NCBI RefSeq assembly: GCF_000276665.1
Contig: NW_004955502.1
Span: forward strand, 6,951,656-7,015,655
DNA length: 64,000 bases
From: Chinchilla lanigera
Lineage: Eukaryota > Chordata > Mammalia > Rodentia > Chinchillidae
Reading direction: 5' to 3'
Part shown: positions 44,820 to 56,600 of the stretch, piece after piece
How the letters are laid out: each line of letters opens with the position of its first letter
How positions within the stretch are numbered: position 1 is the stretch's first letter
The notes under the pieces: model-generated
Database searches by the model: none
What the model was told of the DNA's origin: nothing
What the model saw: only the letters and a program-made list of their open reading frames with translations
Translations under genes and position numbers: made by a program

Positions 44820-46300
44820 ATAACCCAGAGATTATTTATTAAAATATATGACAGATCTTAACACAGTTTTTAAATGGCAAAAAATACCTGTGCTAGTTAG
44901 GATTCATTCAACTACAAGAACCAAGAAATTGAAGTCATATAGGCTTAAACAGTGAGTGAAGTGCCTGCTTGTGAGGCCGGAAGTCTGCAGGCAGAGTGTC
45001 GGGACAAGTTCATTTCCTCTGATTCTGTCTTTATTCAGTTCTGGAATTGGCTTCCTCCCAAGGCTGGTATCAACATGATGACAGCAACTTTTCTGAAAAT
45101 GTCACCTATTGCCCGACACTGGCCAGGAGGGAATCAGCTGCTTTACCTCAGTGGCCACCTTGAAGATCGAGGAAAGAAACTTTTAGCCAATTTCTTCTCA
45201 CATCTCACTCGCCTTAGGTGCAGGTGTTTGCATAAAAGGATTGACACGCATTTGGCTTTCTCAGTGTGGAGGATTTTATGTAATTTTCAGTTTCTTCCTT
45301 ATGTCAACTCAAATTTTAAAAAAATCAAACGTGTTATTACTCTAATAAGCATACAGCTTTTTTATGAAAAAGTTATTTCATAATAATAATGAGTTGGGGA
45401 GAGCATAGGTATATATATCGCATTCCAGTTTCACTTTTATCTACCTCTTGGCAGGAAGTTTTTTTAGTGTAATCTTTTTAAAATGGCCCACAAAGTATCA
45501 TGTGTGAGAGGAAACATTTCTCCAACAATTTGCAATGAGTGTAGTCATAATTTAAACATTTATTCATAATTATAAAGTAAGTAATTATGAGTTAAATAAA
45601 GGGTTATGTTTATTTAAGCCGCCTTAAATAACGTTATCAAGCAGTTTGATATCTTTGCTTAATTGGAACAAGGAAATGGTTGCAGAGGCTGGAATTACAT
45701 TTCTACCTGCAGCACTGCACTTGTTTAACACTCTTGGAGGAGTAAGTTATGCCACTCCCATCGGAAAAAGGGAGCGCGGCACCGTTTGATGTGCTGTGTC
45801 TGAGAGTGACTGTGAACAAATTCCTGGGAGCCCCAGTGTCTCTGCAGCAGGAGGGGCGCAGGCTGCCCCCACACTCACTTCACAACTTGGTCAGCTCATC
45901 CTGCCAGATGCTCTTGCCCAGATCCTCATCCTTCAGGAAATGCCACCCAGTGCCACCACATGGAGGGAGCTGTTTTTAGCACCAGGCCTGGCTGGGGAAA
46001 AGAGATTTTCAGGACTCACTGACTAGGAAGCTGAAGAGAGCAAAGGCTGAGGAGAGAAAGCTGAGATGCTTTATCTTTGCCTCCTGTGACTCCGCTTGGC
46101 AGGTCTTAGAGATAGCAGACACAGAGAGAGGAGAGGGGAGGGCAGGTGGCCATGGGGGAGGGGTGCCAAGCATGTGGAGAGGACAAAAGCTGGGGAATCG
46201 CGTTGTACACAGAAAGTTGTCGGTGGAGACCTGACGTGAAAATCTAGACAAGTTTTGAAAACATGGCTAAAAATAATCGGAAATTACCTATAACCTTCCA
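44820..46300. other. Unassigned DNA, no gene seen
   Basis: A 143-codon plus-strand frame (44952-45383) has no recognisable domain and probably lies in an old unassigned repeat that starts near 44890. The block 45740-46250 is GC-richer, with short frames in all directions and no known protein. Confidence 0.35.
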
Positions 46301-46490
46301 GCCATGTGGATTTAAGGAAATCACTTAAATTTCTCTGAGCTTCCCTTTTCTTATTTCTAAAATGTGGGTATTTAATGTCTGTCTCAAAGGGTTATGGGCT
46401 TAAATGAGTCAAAGGCGTGTAAAACACTCTGCATGGTGCCTGGAGCATAGGAACCACTTATCTTTATAAGTGTGGCCATTATTACTTTAA
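46300..46490 (+). mobile_element. MIR SINE, sense
   Basis: The phrases aatttctctgagcttccctt, ttcttatttctaaaatgtgg, tctcaaagggttatgggctt, aaatgagtcaaaggcgtgta and gcatggtgcctggagcatag follow the MIR core and 3' part closely. Confidence 0.75.
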
Positions 46491-46594
46491 TTTCTATATT
46501 TTGAATAAAATTGCTTTACTTTGTTCCTAAAAAGGCAAAAAAAAAAAAAAACCCTATATGGCAGAGGAGACATTTTAGCTCTTGCTCCTAATGC

Positions 46595-46600
46595 AGACAC

Positions 46601-46640
<40 letters not shown>

Positions 46641-46645
46641 GCACA
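46595..46645. repeat. (CA)n microsatellite
   Basis: A near-pure CA tract with one CG interruption near its start. The open frames on both strands across it are artefacts of the repeat. Confidence 0.95.
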
Positions 46646-46649
46646 GGCA

Positions 46650-49590
46650 AGCATGTCATAGATGCAGAAGGCAATGCTGGAGAGAGGAATCATCACACTA
46701 CACTACTCAGATACTGTCACTTCAGCTTTGTAGTTATTTAGCAAGGAGGGGAGACCTTGCTGACTATTATGAAAGTGATAGTAAGAGTTTGAGTGTACAC
46801 CAGAGTAGATCAATTTATCTACTTCAGACACTCTGTCCTAACTAAATATAATAGATCCCAGGGGCAGAATTAAATAAAAGATAGGTCAATTAATCCATAT
46901 TAACACAAAGAACAAGCAAAGGCCATATAGTGTGTGGGGCCTCAAGTTGGTATTTAGCAAGGATTATTAATTAAACATCAAGACAAGGAAATATAAAATT
47001 AACATTAGAAATATAATTGTGTGTTCTAAGCAAAAGCAAACTAATTCCAGGTGATATTCTTGCACTGGCCACAACTTTAGAATACGTTCCTTCTACAGTC
47101 CTTCCACCGCCTCAGTAATCAGTCGTGCTGCCACTGCTAACTCCAAAATTAACAAAAATAAACATTCATTCTTTTCCTGTACAACTTCTTGAGGAAAGCC
47201 TCCAACCAACCTAAAATTTCCCATCCATTTTTAGATATCTGGAACCAAAGAGATAGAGGGATAGATGGATAGAGGTAGATAGATTAAAATAAAATATTAC
47301 CATAGGCAAATGCAGTCTAAGCATGGCTATTATAGCACAGGGCCCCCAGGAAGCTGACCCTAGGTAGAGATCTGTGTGCAGAAAGTTTGCTGGGGATTGT
47401 TCCCAGATCAGCACTTACAAAGGAAGGGAAGGAAGCAGGATGGCACCAAGAGAAAACAGGCCTGTGATGTGGTCCCCGGACTTCAGCCAGCACCTGGGAT
47501 TGAATGAGGCAAGGGGCCAGCCTTTGGTCTGGGTATGAGATGCCCAAGATTAGGCAGAGCAGCTGTTTTCCTCAAAGGGAAATGCCTAGGGAGAATTCCT
47601 AAGCCAGGGGAGAATAAAACCTTTAGCCACAGAGCAGGCATCTGGGCACAGAAATCCTGGAGAGCAGATGTGACCCTTGGTCAAGGATGGCTGTGAAGGG
47701 GAGGTGGGTTGACAGTGGGCCACTCTGATTGTCCCCCCTATTCCTATACCTTTTGCTTTTTCTGCCATCCCATCTGCCATTGTGTTAGTAGAGGGATTGA
47801 AACAGCAGAATATAGAGAACAAAGCCATTAATTTTTTGCTTTTGAATTTCAAAAACTTGGGCTCAGCAAAGGAAATATTTGGAAAAAGCAGGGAGTGTAA
47901 TGAGAGAAATTTTTTTCTCAACCTCTCCCAGACTAAATAAAGAGCCTCTGGGCTTTGGTGAGGAACAAAGGTGGGGGGAAATTGAAGGGAACTTAGTCCC
48001 ATGGCTTCTGGTAAGACACTGTCCTGCCCGGAATGCACAGACTTGCAGGGAAGACAGACTTAACACGTAAATATAATACTGTGGGTTGATACGTATAGCA
48101 CTGGGACTCAGTCTAGAAACCCGGAAATGGCTCATGTAAGAGGGGCATTTAGTTGGGAACGTTCAACATAAATAAGTACTGTCCTGTCTAAATGGGGAGC
48201 AGAATGAAGAAGGGTCTCAGGGAAAGGAAGACAGAGACAAACACGAAGGAGGAGGATGTGGTCTGCATTAAAAGTTGAGAGAGCCCAAGATCATTATGGG
48301 AATGCAGAAGGAAGAGCTCTAGGAGAGGTAGGCCACCCGTCTCAGGAGCTGGTGCTGTAATCAAGAAGGGACAGGAAGGTTGTTGGAATTCAGGAATCCT
48401 GGGAATGTATAAAAACAAATGCATTGGAGAAGCAACTGCACTGTTGAGATCTGTTGACTGATTTCTGCGGGAGTGAGAAAGAGCTTGTGGCAAATTGAAA
48501 AAATCTAGCAAAATTACCAGGAAATGACAAGGACCCGATTTGGGGTGATGACTGGGAACCGCATGGTAGCACAATTATCTGGGAACATGTGTGCATGTCT
48601 ATGTATTCACATAGACCTATAGTTCAGGTTGTCTGTGGAGACCTCCCTACCTGGGGTCTTCCCACGTCCGTACAGTTATTTTATGTATTGGCATAGACCT
48701 GGAGATGAACTACCTCTAGGAGGTTACTTAGGAACTACAGGCATGTGTAGTGATTTCTTAGAGTGAAGGGATTTCGTTGAGGGAGGAGAAATGGGAGGGG
48801 AGAAAGGAAATTTTTTGGTTCCTAAGAAAGTTTATTTTTCTGGCAAACAAAATTATCTTCTCCAGTGAGCTCTGCCTACGGCTATTACTCATTCACACTC
48901 TTTCACTGAGTGAGTGTATGTCCTGCTAAAGACACCATGCAATACTTCATGAAAGACCTAGGCATGAACAGCAATTGAGGGCGCCCATTCCACTGCCAGC
49001 TCCTTTGGCGCTGTCTTGCAATCAGTGACCTGAGAGAATCTCCTGAAAGGACCTCATTGCCTTTATCAGCTTTGCAGGAGGGTTGAAAACATGTAGCTCC
49101 TGCAACTGGGTTGGAACTGCTCAATATACTTTCCTTCCATTTATGTCTTTTGGGAGAGCCCTGCTATTTTCCAAGCGCATACTTTCCTGCTTCCTGTCAA
49201 TGTAGTCATTGTGTCAGCTACCTGGTCGATTTGCTCCAAGCCCCCACACAACACTACTTCTGGGCTTTAACCCTCTTCTGATTCTGGGCCTGAGAATGAT
49301 AGTTGTTTAAATAACATAGCCATCACCTGCTCTGTCCTCCCTGGAAAGCTTATTTGGTTGTGTCTCAAGCAGGAGCCACCCTGTTGCTTCAAATACCTTG
49401 GCTTTTGTCTTCTGCCTTTTCTGGGGGTCCGCAGGATAGTTACAGACAGACTTTAACGTGCTTGTGGTGGACTGACAACTGGTGGTCCACTTGTAACATC
49501 CAGCTGAACTGAGCAAGTGTGATGCTGGATGTGGGAGGCCCACCTGAGGATTGTTGCCAACAGCATAAGAGGCAGAACTGGAGAGGAAGA
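46650..49590. other. Unassigned DNA, no gene seen
   Basis: The region is medium-GC from about 47300. Minus-strand frames at 47586-48038 (150 codons) and 48188-48574 (128 codons) match nothing I recognise. It could include decayed retroviral or other old repeat sequence. Confidence 0.3.
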
Positions 49591-49596
49591 AGTGAG

Positions 49597-49649
49597 GCTG
49601 TTGGGAGCAGAGGAGTGGCTGTTGGGAGCGGGTAGAAGCTGTTGGGAGC
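49597..49649. repeat. Small minisatellite, three copies of a 12-mer
   Basis: The sequence gctgttgggagc occurs at 49597-49608, 49618-49629 and 49638-49649, about every 20 bases. Confidence 0.8.
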
Positions 49650-49681
49650 CTGTTGGTTCTCTTGAGGGAGACTGTCATGCT

Positions 49682-49980
49682 GGCTTTCCTGATGAACTCG
49701 GCTGTTTTCATCCTCCAAGGAGCTCGGGACCTTGGTATTGCTGAGAATAGCTTCACTTCACTTTGGGGGAGCTCTGGTCCTCACTCTGAGCATCACTTCC
49801 TGGCTCTGCAGGGGAAGATGGTGCACTGCTCAGTCTCCTGCAGAAGTTTGTCAGATTGGCTTTCCTGATGGAACTTAGCTGTCTTGACCATCAGAGGAGT
49901 TTGGGACCTCACTGTCACTGAGGATGGCTGTGGTACCTTTCGGGGGAGCTCTGATTCTTACTTTGAGCATTGCTTCCAGT
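49682..49980. repeat. Diverged 176-bp tandem duplication
   Basis: The segment starting ggctttcctgatg at 49682 recurs at 49858. Shared later parts include gggggagctct (about 49767 and 49943), then tttgagcat or ctgagcat and cttcc. The two units are clearly related but diverged. Confidence 0.75.
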
Positions 49981-50118
49981 GCAGATCCCTCAGCCTGCTA
50001 GCACAGATCCTTCCTCCCACTGGCACAGACTTTCTAGCTTTCCCCACTGACCTTTGGGCCTTCCCAGAACAGATCCATGAAACAGGCCTGCATGAAATGT
50101 TGTCGTCGACTCTTGGCC

Positions 50119-50222
50119 TCCAGTTGGACTCATGGAAGGCATAGCCATGGGCTCTAGGTCTTCAGCTGGACTCATGCAGGACATTGCTCTGGGATCCAGG
50201 TCCTCAGATGGATTCTTTGGTC
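50119..50222. repeat. 42-bp tandem repeat, about 2.5 units
   Basis: Units begin cagttggact (50121), cagctggact (50163) and cagatggatt (50205), each preceded by ctc or ttc, with a 42-base period. On the minus strand a 64-codon frame (49990-50184) runs through it, with repeated MSP-like stretches that come from the repeat. Confidence 0.75.
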
Positions 50223-50229
50223 TTTAGTG

Positions 50230-50690
50230 TGTGGACAGATTTCCTACACTGTCTTGTATGTGATTCTCTGGGTGACTATTATAAATAATCTTACACAGTA
50301 TGTGTCCTGTACTGTATTGTTACCCTAGCAAAACCCCCAAACCACAACAGGTTTCATGGTTTTGTACACTGCTTGTTTGCTCTAACCCCTCCTTCCCTTG
50401 ATGGCATAACCTCTGGTCCTTCTTGCTCACTTCTTCACTCTTCCCTCCTTTCTTCTAGTTCTCCGTCTCTCCTCTGCACCTCTTACTGAAGCAAGTAGCA
50501 CAAGGAAGTAGAGATTCATAGCAATCAGATTCCAGAAGGAGGTGGACTCTATGCAACTCAGCACTGAAAATGCTTCGGGTCATAGATCAGTGAGATCCGG
50601 AGAATTCTCTTAGAATAACCAAATATTGCAGTTAGCTTGCTTGGCCATTATCATGTGTATGGTTTTAGCTAAGTTATCTTTCTAAGCCTC
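50230..50690. other. Unassigned DNA, no gene seen
   Basis: I see no gene or known repeat in this interval. Confidence 0.35.
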
Positions 50691-50697
50691 AGGTTGT

Positions 50698-50860
50698 TGT
50701 TTTGTTTTGTTTGACATGGTACTTGGGATTGAGCCCAGTACCCTTGCCCTGACCTACATCCCCAACCCTTTTTTATTATTAAGTTGCCCAGCCTAGGCTC
50801 AGACTTGTGATTGATCCTCCTGCCTCCACCTCCCGAGGGGCACCGCGATGCCCGCAGGTT
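50698..50860 (-). mobile_element. B1-dID composite SINE, antisense
   Basis: An antisense ID part (tacttgggattgagcccagt, cctgacctacatccccaacc) is followed by an antisense B1 part (aagttgcccagcctaggctc, tcctgcctccacctcccgag). Confidence 0.8.
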
Positions 50861-50869
50861 TCAGCGTCT

Positions 50870-51335
50870 TGTGTGTACAGTCAAAGTACTGGTTTGTTAG
50901 GAAACTGGGAAGCATAGTGTTCCAGGCCCTTACCTGTCTGGACATTGTTGCAAGCCCTTGCGAGGCACTGCAGGATGCGGTGTCGTTTCCCTGCAGTCAT
51001 GGTCTCTCCTAAACCACACACAATTCAAGTCTCAATAACTGAGCTTGGCCTCTACTGATAGGGTTTGTAAGGCAGGAAAAGACAATGTTTGTGAAGCACT
51101 TAACACGAACTCTGCTGTCATTATTATCACTATTAGCATTACTAAATTATTCATCTATAGAAAGAATGATAAAGGGCTTATTCAAAATTTGAAAGGCTAT
51201 ATAAATGAGTGGTAAATAAACACTTTCTGGTGTTTATAGGGTTTTGCATTAGCAACAATAGTTTTCAAACATTTTCAAATTAATTTTTAATTAAAAATAG
51301 ATCAGGTATGTTATAAAATTCAAACAATGTCAGAA
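50870..51335. other. Unassigned DNA, no gene seen
   Basis: No gene or named repeat is recognised. Confidence 0.35.
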
Positions 51336-51339
51336 TGTC

Positions 51340-51415
51340 TTGGCAGTGGTGGAGTTCTTGCCTCAAATGCAGAAAGCCCTGGGTTCGATCCCCAACACCA
51401 CCAAAAATAAAAAAA
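51340..51415 (+). mobile_element. ID-type SINE, sense
   Basis: The stretch cttggcagtggtggagttct, tgcctcaaatgcagaaagcc and ctgggttcgatccccaacac has an intact B box (ggttcgatcc) and an A-rich tail. The 7-mer agaatgt on each side is a likely target-site duplication. Confidence 0.75.
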
Positions 51416-51629
51416 GAATGTTTTGAGGTAAGACTAAAAATCTTAATGCCATTGCCTCACTCTCCCAAATCCTTTCTCCACCAAGGGTAGGCATAGACGA
51501 AGTTTGTTGTATATTTTTCCAGCTCTCAACATGTACTTTGCATTTAATAGTATTTTGAAAACCATATAGCAGCAATTTTTTAAAGCCTTTGCTCAGTTGA
51601 AAGCAGACACAGAGGAGATACTGAATGGA

Positions 51630-51630
<1 letters not shown>

Positions 51631-51672
<42 letters not shown>
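51631..51672. repeat. (CA)n microsatellite, 21 repeats
   Basis: A pure ACAC tract of 42 bases; likely polymorphic. Confidence 0.95.
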
Positions 51673-51674
<2 letters not shown>

Positions 51675-51707
51675 GCATGTGTCTGGTTTCTATGAATCAA
51701 GAATTTC

Positions 51708-51791
51708 TGGGGATATAGCTCAGTGGCACAACACGTACCTGGCAAGTGCAAGGTTAAGAGTTCAATTCCCAGTAACAGCAACAGCAAAAAA
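51708..51791 (+). mobile_element. ID SINE, sense
   Basis: The stretch ggggatatagctcagtggca, cctggcaagtgcaaggttaa and gagttcaattcccagtaaca is a full ID body with A and B boxes and a CAGCAA-rich tail. Confidence 0.9.
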
Positions 51792-52095
51792 GAAACTCAG
51801 AATTTAAGGAAAGGAAGACTGATTTTTCCAGTTCATGAAGCACCATTTAAAAAGCATTGTTAGAGAATGTTTGCTAAATGAAGAATATGCATGATGTCAG
51901 TGTCCACCCTTGCTGGAGATGAGTGTTAAAGTCCATTCTACATTAGTCGGTTATGGAAGGCAATGGAAAACAGCCTTGAATAAGGGAAGCCATGTGTTTC
52001 TTTTATCTTTCTTCTTAAGTGTAAATATTTAGTGTAAGAAGCTCCTATATTGAGCCTACTGCATATACTTTTTTTAAATTCAAGATCACTGTATA

Positions 52096-52283
52096 CTGCA
52101 AGGTATGCTATTGCATGCCCGCAATCCCAGCACTCTGGGAGGCTGAGGCAGGACTGCAAGTTTGAACCTAGTCTAGGGATCTTAGTGACTTACTGAGACT
52201 CTTAACTCAAAATAAAAAAAAATAAAGGGCTGGGATGTAGCTCAGCATGAAGACCCTGGGTTCAGTCCCAGTGCCAGAAAAAT
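52096..52283 (+). mobile_element. B1-dID composite SINE, sense
   Basis: A B1 part (gcatgcccgcaatcccagca, gggaggctgaggcaggactg, ttagtgacttactgagactc) and A-rich linker are joined to a shortened ID (gggctgggatgtagctcagc, gaccctgggttcagtcccag). The 5S rRNA copy begins just downstream. Confidence 0.9.
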
Positions 52284-52303
52284 GATTCAAGAGTATACCA
52301 AAC

Positions 52304-52389
52304 GTCTACGGCCATACCATGCTGAACGCCCCCGATCTCGTCTGATCTCGGAAGCTAAGCAGGGTTGGGCCCAGTTAGTACCTGGATGG
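52304..52389 (+). pseudogene. Truncated 5S rRNA retropseudogene (nt 1-86), tailless
   Basis: The 86 bases match nucleotides 1-86 of mammalian 5S rRNA without gaps and with about seven substitutions, starting gtctacggccatacca and ending ttagtacctggatgg. The remaining 35 nucleotides are absent. The match ends in the loop D region. It has no A tail and is flanked by aagagtataccaaac (52289-52303) and aagagtagaccaagc (52390-52404), a 15-base direct repeat with two mismatches. Part of the internal promoter (A box and intermediate element) remains, but box C is cut. It is not a functional 5S gene. The frame at 52282-52527 is a shadow. Confidence 0.9.
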
Positions 52390-52610
52390 AAGAGTAGACC
52401 AAGCACAGAGCAAAGCAAACATGTCAAAAATGTTTTTAATATATTAGAAACATTTTTAGAATATGTGCACATATTTTACAAAATGTGTATTACAAGCATT
52501 GTAAAGTCTTCTCTTAATAAGTTTTAAGATAATTTTCTGCTATTTTCCTCGTGCATGTATTATAGCACCAAGTCATGTGTTTTTACTTGCAGTTACATAC
52601 TTAGTGGGTA

Positions 52611-52635
52611 ACACACACACACCCCCACACACACA
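52611..52635. repeat. Short (CA)n tract
   Basis: ACACAC interrupted by CCCC. Confidence 0.8.
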
Positions 52636-52639
52636 TTTT

Positions 52640-54430
52640 TCCATATTTATTTCTTGCTTTGCAACAAGCAGAACCCAAGTAGGGCTTGTCCCATAGACTA
52701 TAGCTAAAGTAGAACTTGCAACTCCAACCACTACAAGAATTTGATTGCAGGCAAAGGAAACCAACTCTCCCTAGTTGGTCAGTAATATGTTGGGAGTACA
52801 TGGATTCGCGCACAGAGTCAGAGGGCAAGATGATGAGTAACCAGCCCTGGGATGGGCAGATCCTCAAATAATTCCTGTGATCTAGGTGGGAAAATCCATG
52901 GATGGTGTCTGCAGAAAGCTCCCTAGAATTAATCGGCTTAGGCCACTTTCTGTCTCAGTACCATTTTGCTCAGGGTTCAGTTTCCAGAAGCATTCAATGA
53001 AGACAGCCAGGCTCAGATGGCTGTGCCATGCCTGGGCAGGGATGGACATTTTCATTGGAATTAGCCTTCATGAAGAAGGCTAGCATTTGGGAATAGATTC
53101 AGGAATGTGTACTTGTAATTGCTACATATTACTTTAGTAATTATTAGTTAAAGCATTCCTATGGGAGAATATTATAACCAACACAGTTTTCATTAAAAAT
53201 AATGAATAAGAAAAACAAGGACATTTCTCATTTATCCTATTTCCTTCTTCCATCCACTTCTCATGGCTAAACTTTCAATAGAACATGAAGTCCTTGGACA
53301 GATTATCTCTGTGCTTGAGTCAGTATAGACTACAAGCCAGGACATAATCTGTGTTCTAGTTGTTTCTCTAAACACAGTGAGATCTTGGCTAACAGAACCT
53401 TTTCTAGGGTTCAGCTTATTCGTTTATAAACAATAAGTTCCAGCTGTAGCACTCATTCTGTGGTGTGAGGGCAGTTGGTAGAATTATCCCCTGGTCAGGT
53501 CACTCTGTAGAGTGTTGATAATTCCTGGGCTTTGGCAAGTGGCAGGAGACTGTCCAGCCTCTGCTGAGGGGTTGGAGGAGTCCATTTATTTAGTCCTTAT
53601 TTAGTCGCTCCATTAGTGATTTCTCAGCATTCCGGGCTGCAGGTGACAGCCACGACCCTTAAGAAACTCCGATTATGGTTGGTAGTAATTCCTATTTTTT
53701 TTTTTATTTAAAGAGAAAAAAGCAATAAAAATGATACAGAATTTCAAAATAAGATGAAAGGAAATTAACAATGTCTATTATATTTCATATTGTTATCTTC
53801 AAAGTAGTTGCTCAGATTACCAGATACAGGCATGAAAATTGATCAAACAGTATAAACACTAACTCTTCCTTTCAATGAACTAATAGAAATTAGTAGTACA
53901 ATTATCTTAGCTATCTTGTGTGTGTATGTATATCTATGTATATATATATATTTCCCCTTCATTCTTTTCTTCTTTTCCCCATCCCAGTTGTTCTTCCCTT
54001 TTGAGCAGTTCCTGTCCTTTTCACAATATCTATTCCTATTTAACAAATGAGATCCTATGAATTTGAAGAAGCCTGAAGAAAGAGTCCTATATAGATCAAC
54101 TCGTCTTGATGTGCTAATTGTACACAGAGGTTATTTATAAGGGTTATGGGAGCAAGAAAGAGGGGATACTTCCACTACAGGAGAGGGTCGGAAAGCCAGA
54201 GGGTTTTGGGCCCTTCAGGAGCTGTTGGGAAGTCACTGGAACTGATGGGAAGACCCCATGCTGGGCGCAGAGAGTGACCCTGGAAATGAAGGGCAGTGTG
54301 AGAGATGAGAGTGAGAGTGGAGGACAGAGAGGACAGGAAAACTGTTTTAGAAATAAAAGTCAAGAAACACCAAACTGCAGTTATCACTGGATAAGCCAGC
54401 ATCATACCTGTGGCTAATTCTTCTTGCATT
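52640..54430. other. Unassigned DNA, no gene seen
   Basis: Only a TG/TA-rich tract (53917-53951) stands out. Frames at 54118-54417 (plus) and 54175-54429 (minus) overlap and match nothing known. Confidence 0.35.
53917..53951. repeat. TG/TA microsatellite
   Basis: A run of TG then GTAT and TATATA units. Confidence 0.75.
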
Positions 54431-54439
54431 GTTTTTCGC

Positions 54440-54650
54440 TAGACATGATTCTAATTCCTAAGTACCAGTTTATTTCCGGGACTGGCACTGTAACTACTCC
54501 TAGTTTACAGTTGGATAAAGGATAGGAATTTTAAGCGATCTGCCCAGTTTACGTAGCAAGCATGTAGCAGGTTTGGCATTTGATCCTGCGCAAGTCAGAG
54601 TGCAGGGCCTGGCTGTTTAACCACCCTACTACCCCACCTCTCTGCACATT
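54440..54650 (-). mobile_element. MIR SINE, antisense
   Basis: The phrases tttacagttggataaaggat, gcgatctgcccagtttacgt, agcaagcatgtagcaggttt, gcatttgatcctgcgcaagt and ggctgtttaaccaccctact follow the antisense MIR core and tRNA-related part. Confidence 0.75.
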
Positions 54651-55950
54651 GATAGTAGCCAAACAAACAATCATCCAAGATCAGTTTAGTAGGGTTGATC
54701 TATTTTAGACCAATTCAAAATACTGAACCAGTATGAAAGAATAAATTAGTATAATTGTAAATGTTCTGCTTAAAATTGTATTATCGCTTCCTTTTTTATA
54801 GCTTCTTTTCTTATTCACGCCCAAGAACCACTCTGTAGGGTTATTCAGTCTTATGATAGAATCTTTGGCTAGAAACAAACACTTGGATAGGTCTGGGAAA
54901 AAATTTAAAAGGTAAAGCGTGATTATTTTGTTTATATGAACAACAGTAATACTGGTTCATATTAATTCTGAAGAGGATGTTGGTGAGTCACTGTTCTCTA
55001 ATTTCTCATTAAAAATGATCATGTAATTTAAAGAAATAAATTACGTACTATTGTAAGACAACCTGGTCACATTTCCCCTCAGATTTAAAGTATACATTAA
55101 AGTTATACAATTTCGTATTCAATTATAGGATCTTTTTGTTTTATTAGTGCTACTAATTTTCAAAACTATAAATTTGTATATGTTATTTGGAGATAGATTT
55201 TTGTGCAGCTAGGTTTGGCTTTTAAAATTATGTTTAATTAATAACAAATAATGTAGAGACTAAAATCCTCAAAACTTAAGCAGGGTGGTGCTGTGTACAC
55301 AATCTTACAACAGAGACATAGCACAGAAAGGTGTGATGGTTCATGTAATAGATATTTTTGATCACTGTAGAATTTTTTTCTATTAAGTATTAAAAATCTT
55401 GAGTCTGAGGCCTAAACTTTTCCCCTCAGAATTCTTTCGAGACTCTCACAACCTACCAAAATCTTTCCTTCCTCTGAGCTTCCATAACATTCACTCTCTC
55501 CTCCCCAGTACTGGCCCTGATCATACCCTGCTGAATGATAGGAGGCTGATTCATGCTGTCATTCTTATGACAAACAGGAGCACAAGTTCTTCTAGACACA
55601 GCCAGTGCCTGGCACAGTGTGGGACTTAGGTCACAAGTTGCTATACATGGCTACAAATAGGCCCCAGCCACACTAACTGAGATTTCTGCATGTTCTTGTT
55701 TTCCAAATTTATCACCAAAGGAAGATTGTCTAAATTTTAGTGCTCATGTATGCTTGCATGAAAATATACAGTAAAGAAATGATTTTACAAGTGAATTGAA
55801 TTCTGTATGATTAAAATTTGCTCTGTGAATTTAAAAAACTACTGGGCTGCAATAGCAATAACAATAACTAAGATGGAGCACTTAATCTTTAAAAAGTTTT
55901 TATCAGCACATGTTTGCCGTGGTTATATCCACCATGAGGAGGTGGTGTGT
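54650..55950. other. Unassigned AT-rich DNA, no gene seen
   Basis: No gene or named repeat is recognised. Confidence 0.35.
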
Positions 55951-56260
55951 GCACCTAACACATCTTCATGCTTTTCACTTCCAGCTCCCCCTCCTTTCCT
56001 CTGGCCTCCATCTCTTGGTCCCTTTCCATTTGCACAATATCATCTCCCTGTTTTCTATTATTTATTCTATCTTTTATTTTGTTTTTTATTTATTCTTTGG
56101 GTTTCTCATATAAGAGGAATCACACAATATTTAAGGCTGTGTGTCCAATTTGTTACACTTAACATTATGGTTTCACAGTGCATCCATTTTTCTATAAATG
56201 ATTCAAATTTATCAAAGCATTGTAACTTAAGAGTAAAAAGAATAACATATGGAAAGTTAA
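55950..56260 (-). mobile_element. L1 fragment, antisense
   Basis: The phrases tcatataagaggaatcacac, aatatttaaggctgtgtgtc, cacttaacattatggtttca and cagtgcatccatttttctat match the antisense ORF2 3' end of L1. The 164-codon plus-strand frame (55807-56301) is a shadow of this. Confidence 0.65.
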
Positions 56261-56439
56261 AGCAAAACACCCATTTTATAATTTTATTAGAACATATGTA
56301 ATTCAAAAAAGCTCCAGTACTTTAAATCAGTAAGCTGATTTTATCAAGTACCCATTATTACCAAGAATAATATTTCTTAGTCATACCTTAAACGCAGTTT
56401 AAAACTTTTTATTAAATAATTATATACATTTATTCCATA

Positions 56440-56600
56440 ATGCTTGGTTTTATTTTTTATTGAGTGTAACTGACAAGTAAAATATATTTAAAGTGTGCAA
56501 TACCATTTTGAGATGCATCTTTGTTGTGAAAGGATCACTACAAAGTTAACTGATGTGTCCACTGTCTCACATACTTGTAGCAGTTCTTAATTTCCTCTCC
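56440..56600 (-). mobile_element. L1 3' UTR fragment, antisense
   Basis: The phrases tttattgagtgtaactgaca, atatatttaaagtgtgcaat and accattttgagatgcatctt match the antisense L1M 3' UTR. Confidence 0.6.

Noticed and set aside
44952..45383. 143-codon plus-strand frame
   Set aside because: No known motif; the DNA looks like an old unassigned repeat and the frame has no supporting splice or start context.
46595..46696. Long His/Thr and Val/Cys repeat frames
   Set aside because: They are translations of the CA microsatellite; the same applies at 51631-51672.
52304..52424. Functional 5S rRNA gene
   Set aside because: The last 35 nucleotides and box C are missing and no T-run terminator follows at the right place.
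55807..56301. 164-codon plus-strand frame
   Set aside because: It reads antisense through an L1 fragment and is rich in low-complexity Phe, Leu and Ser as expected for a shadow frame.
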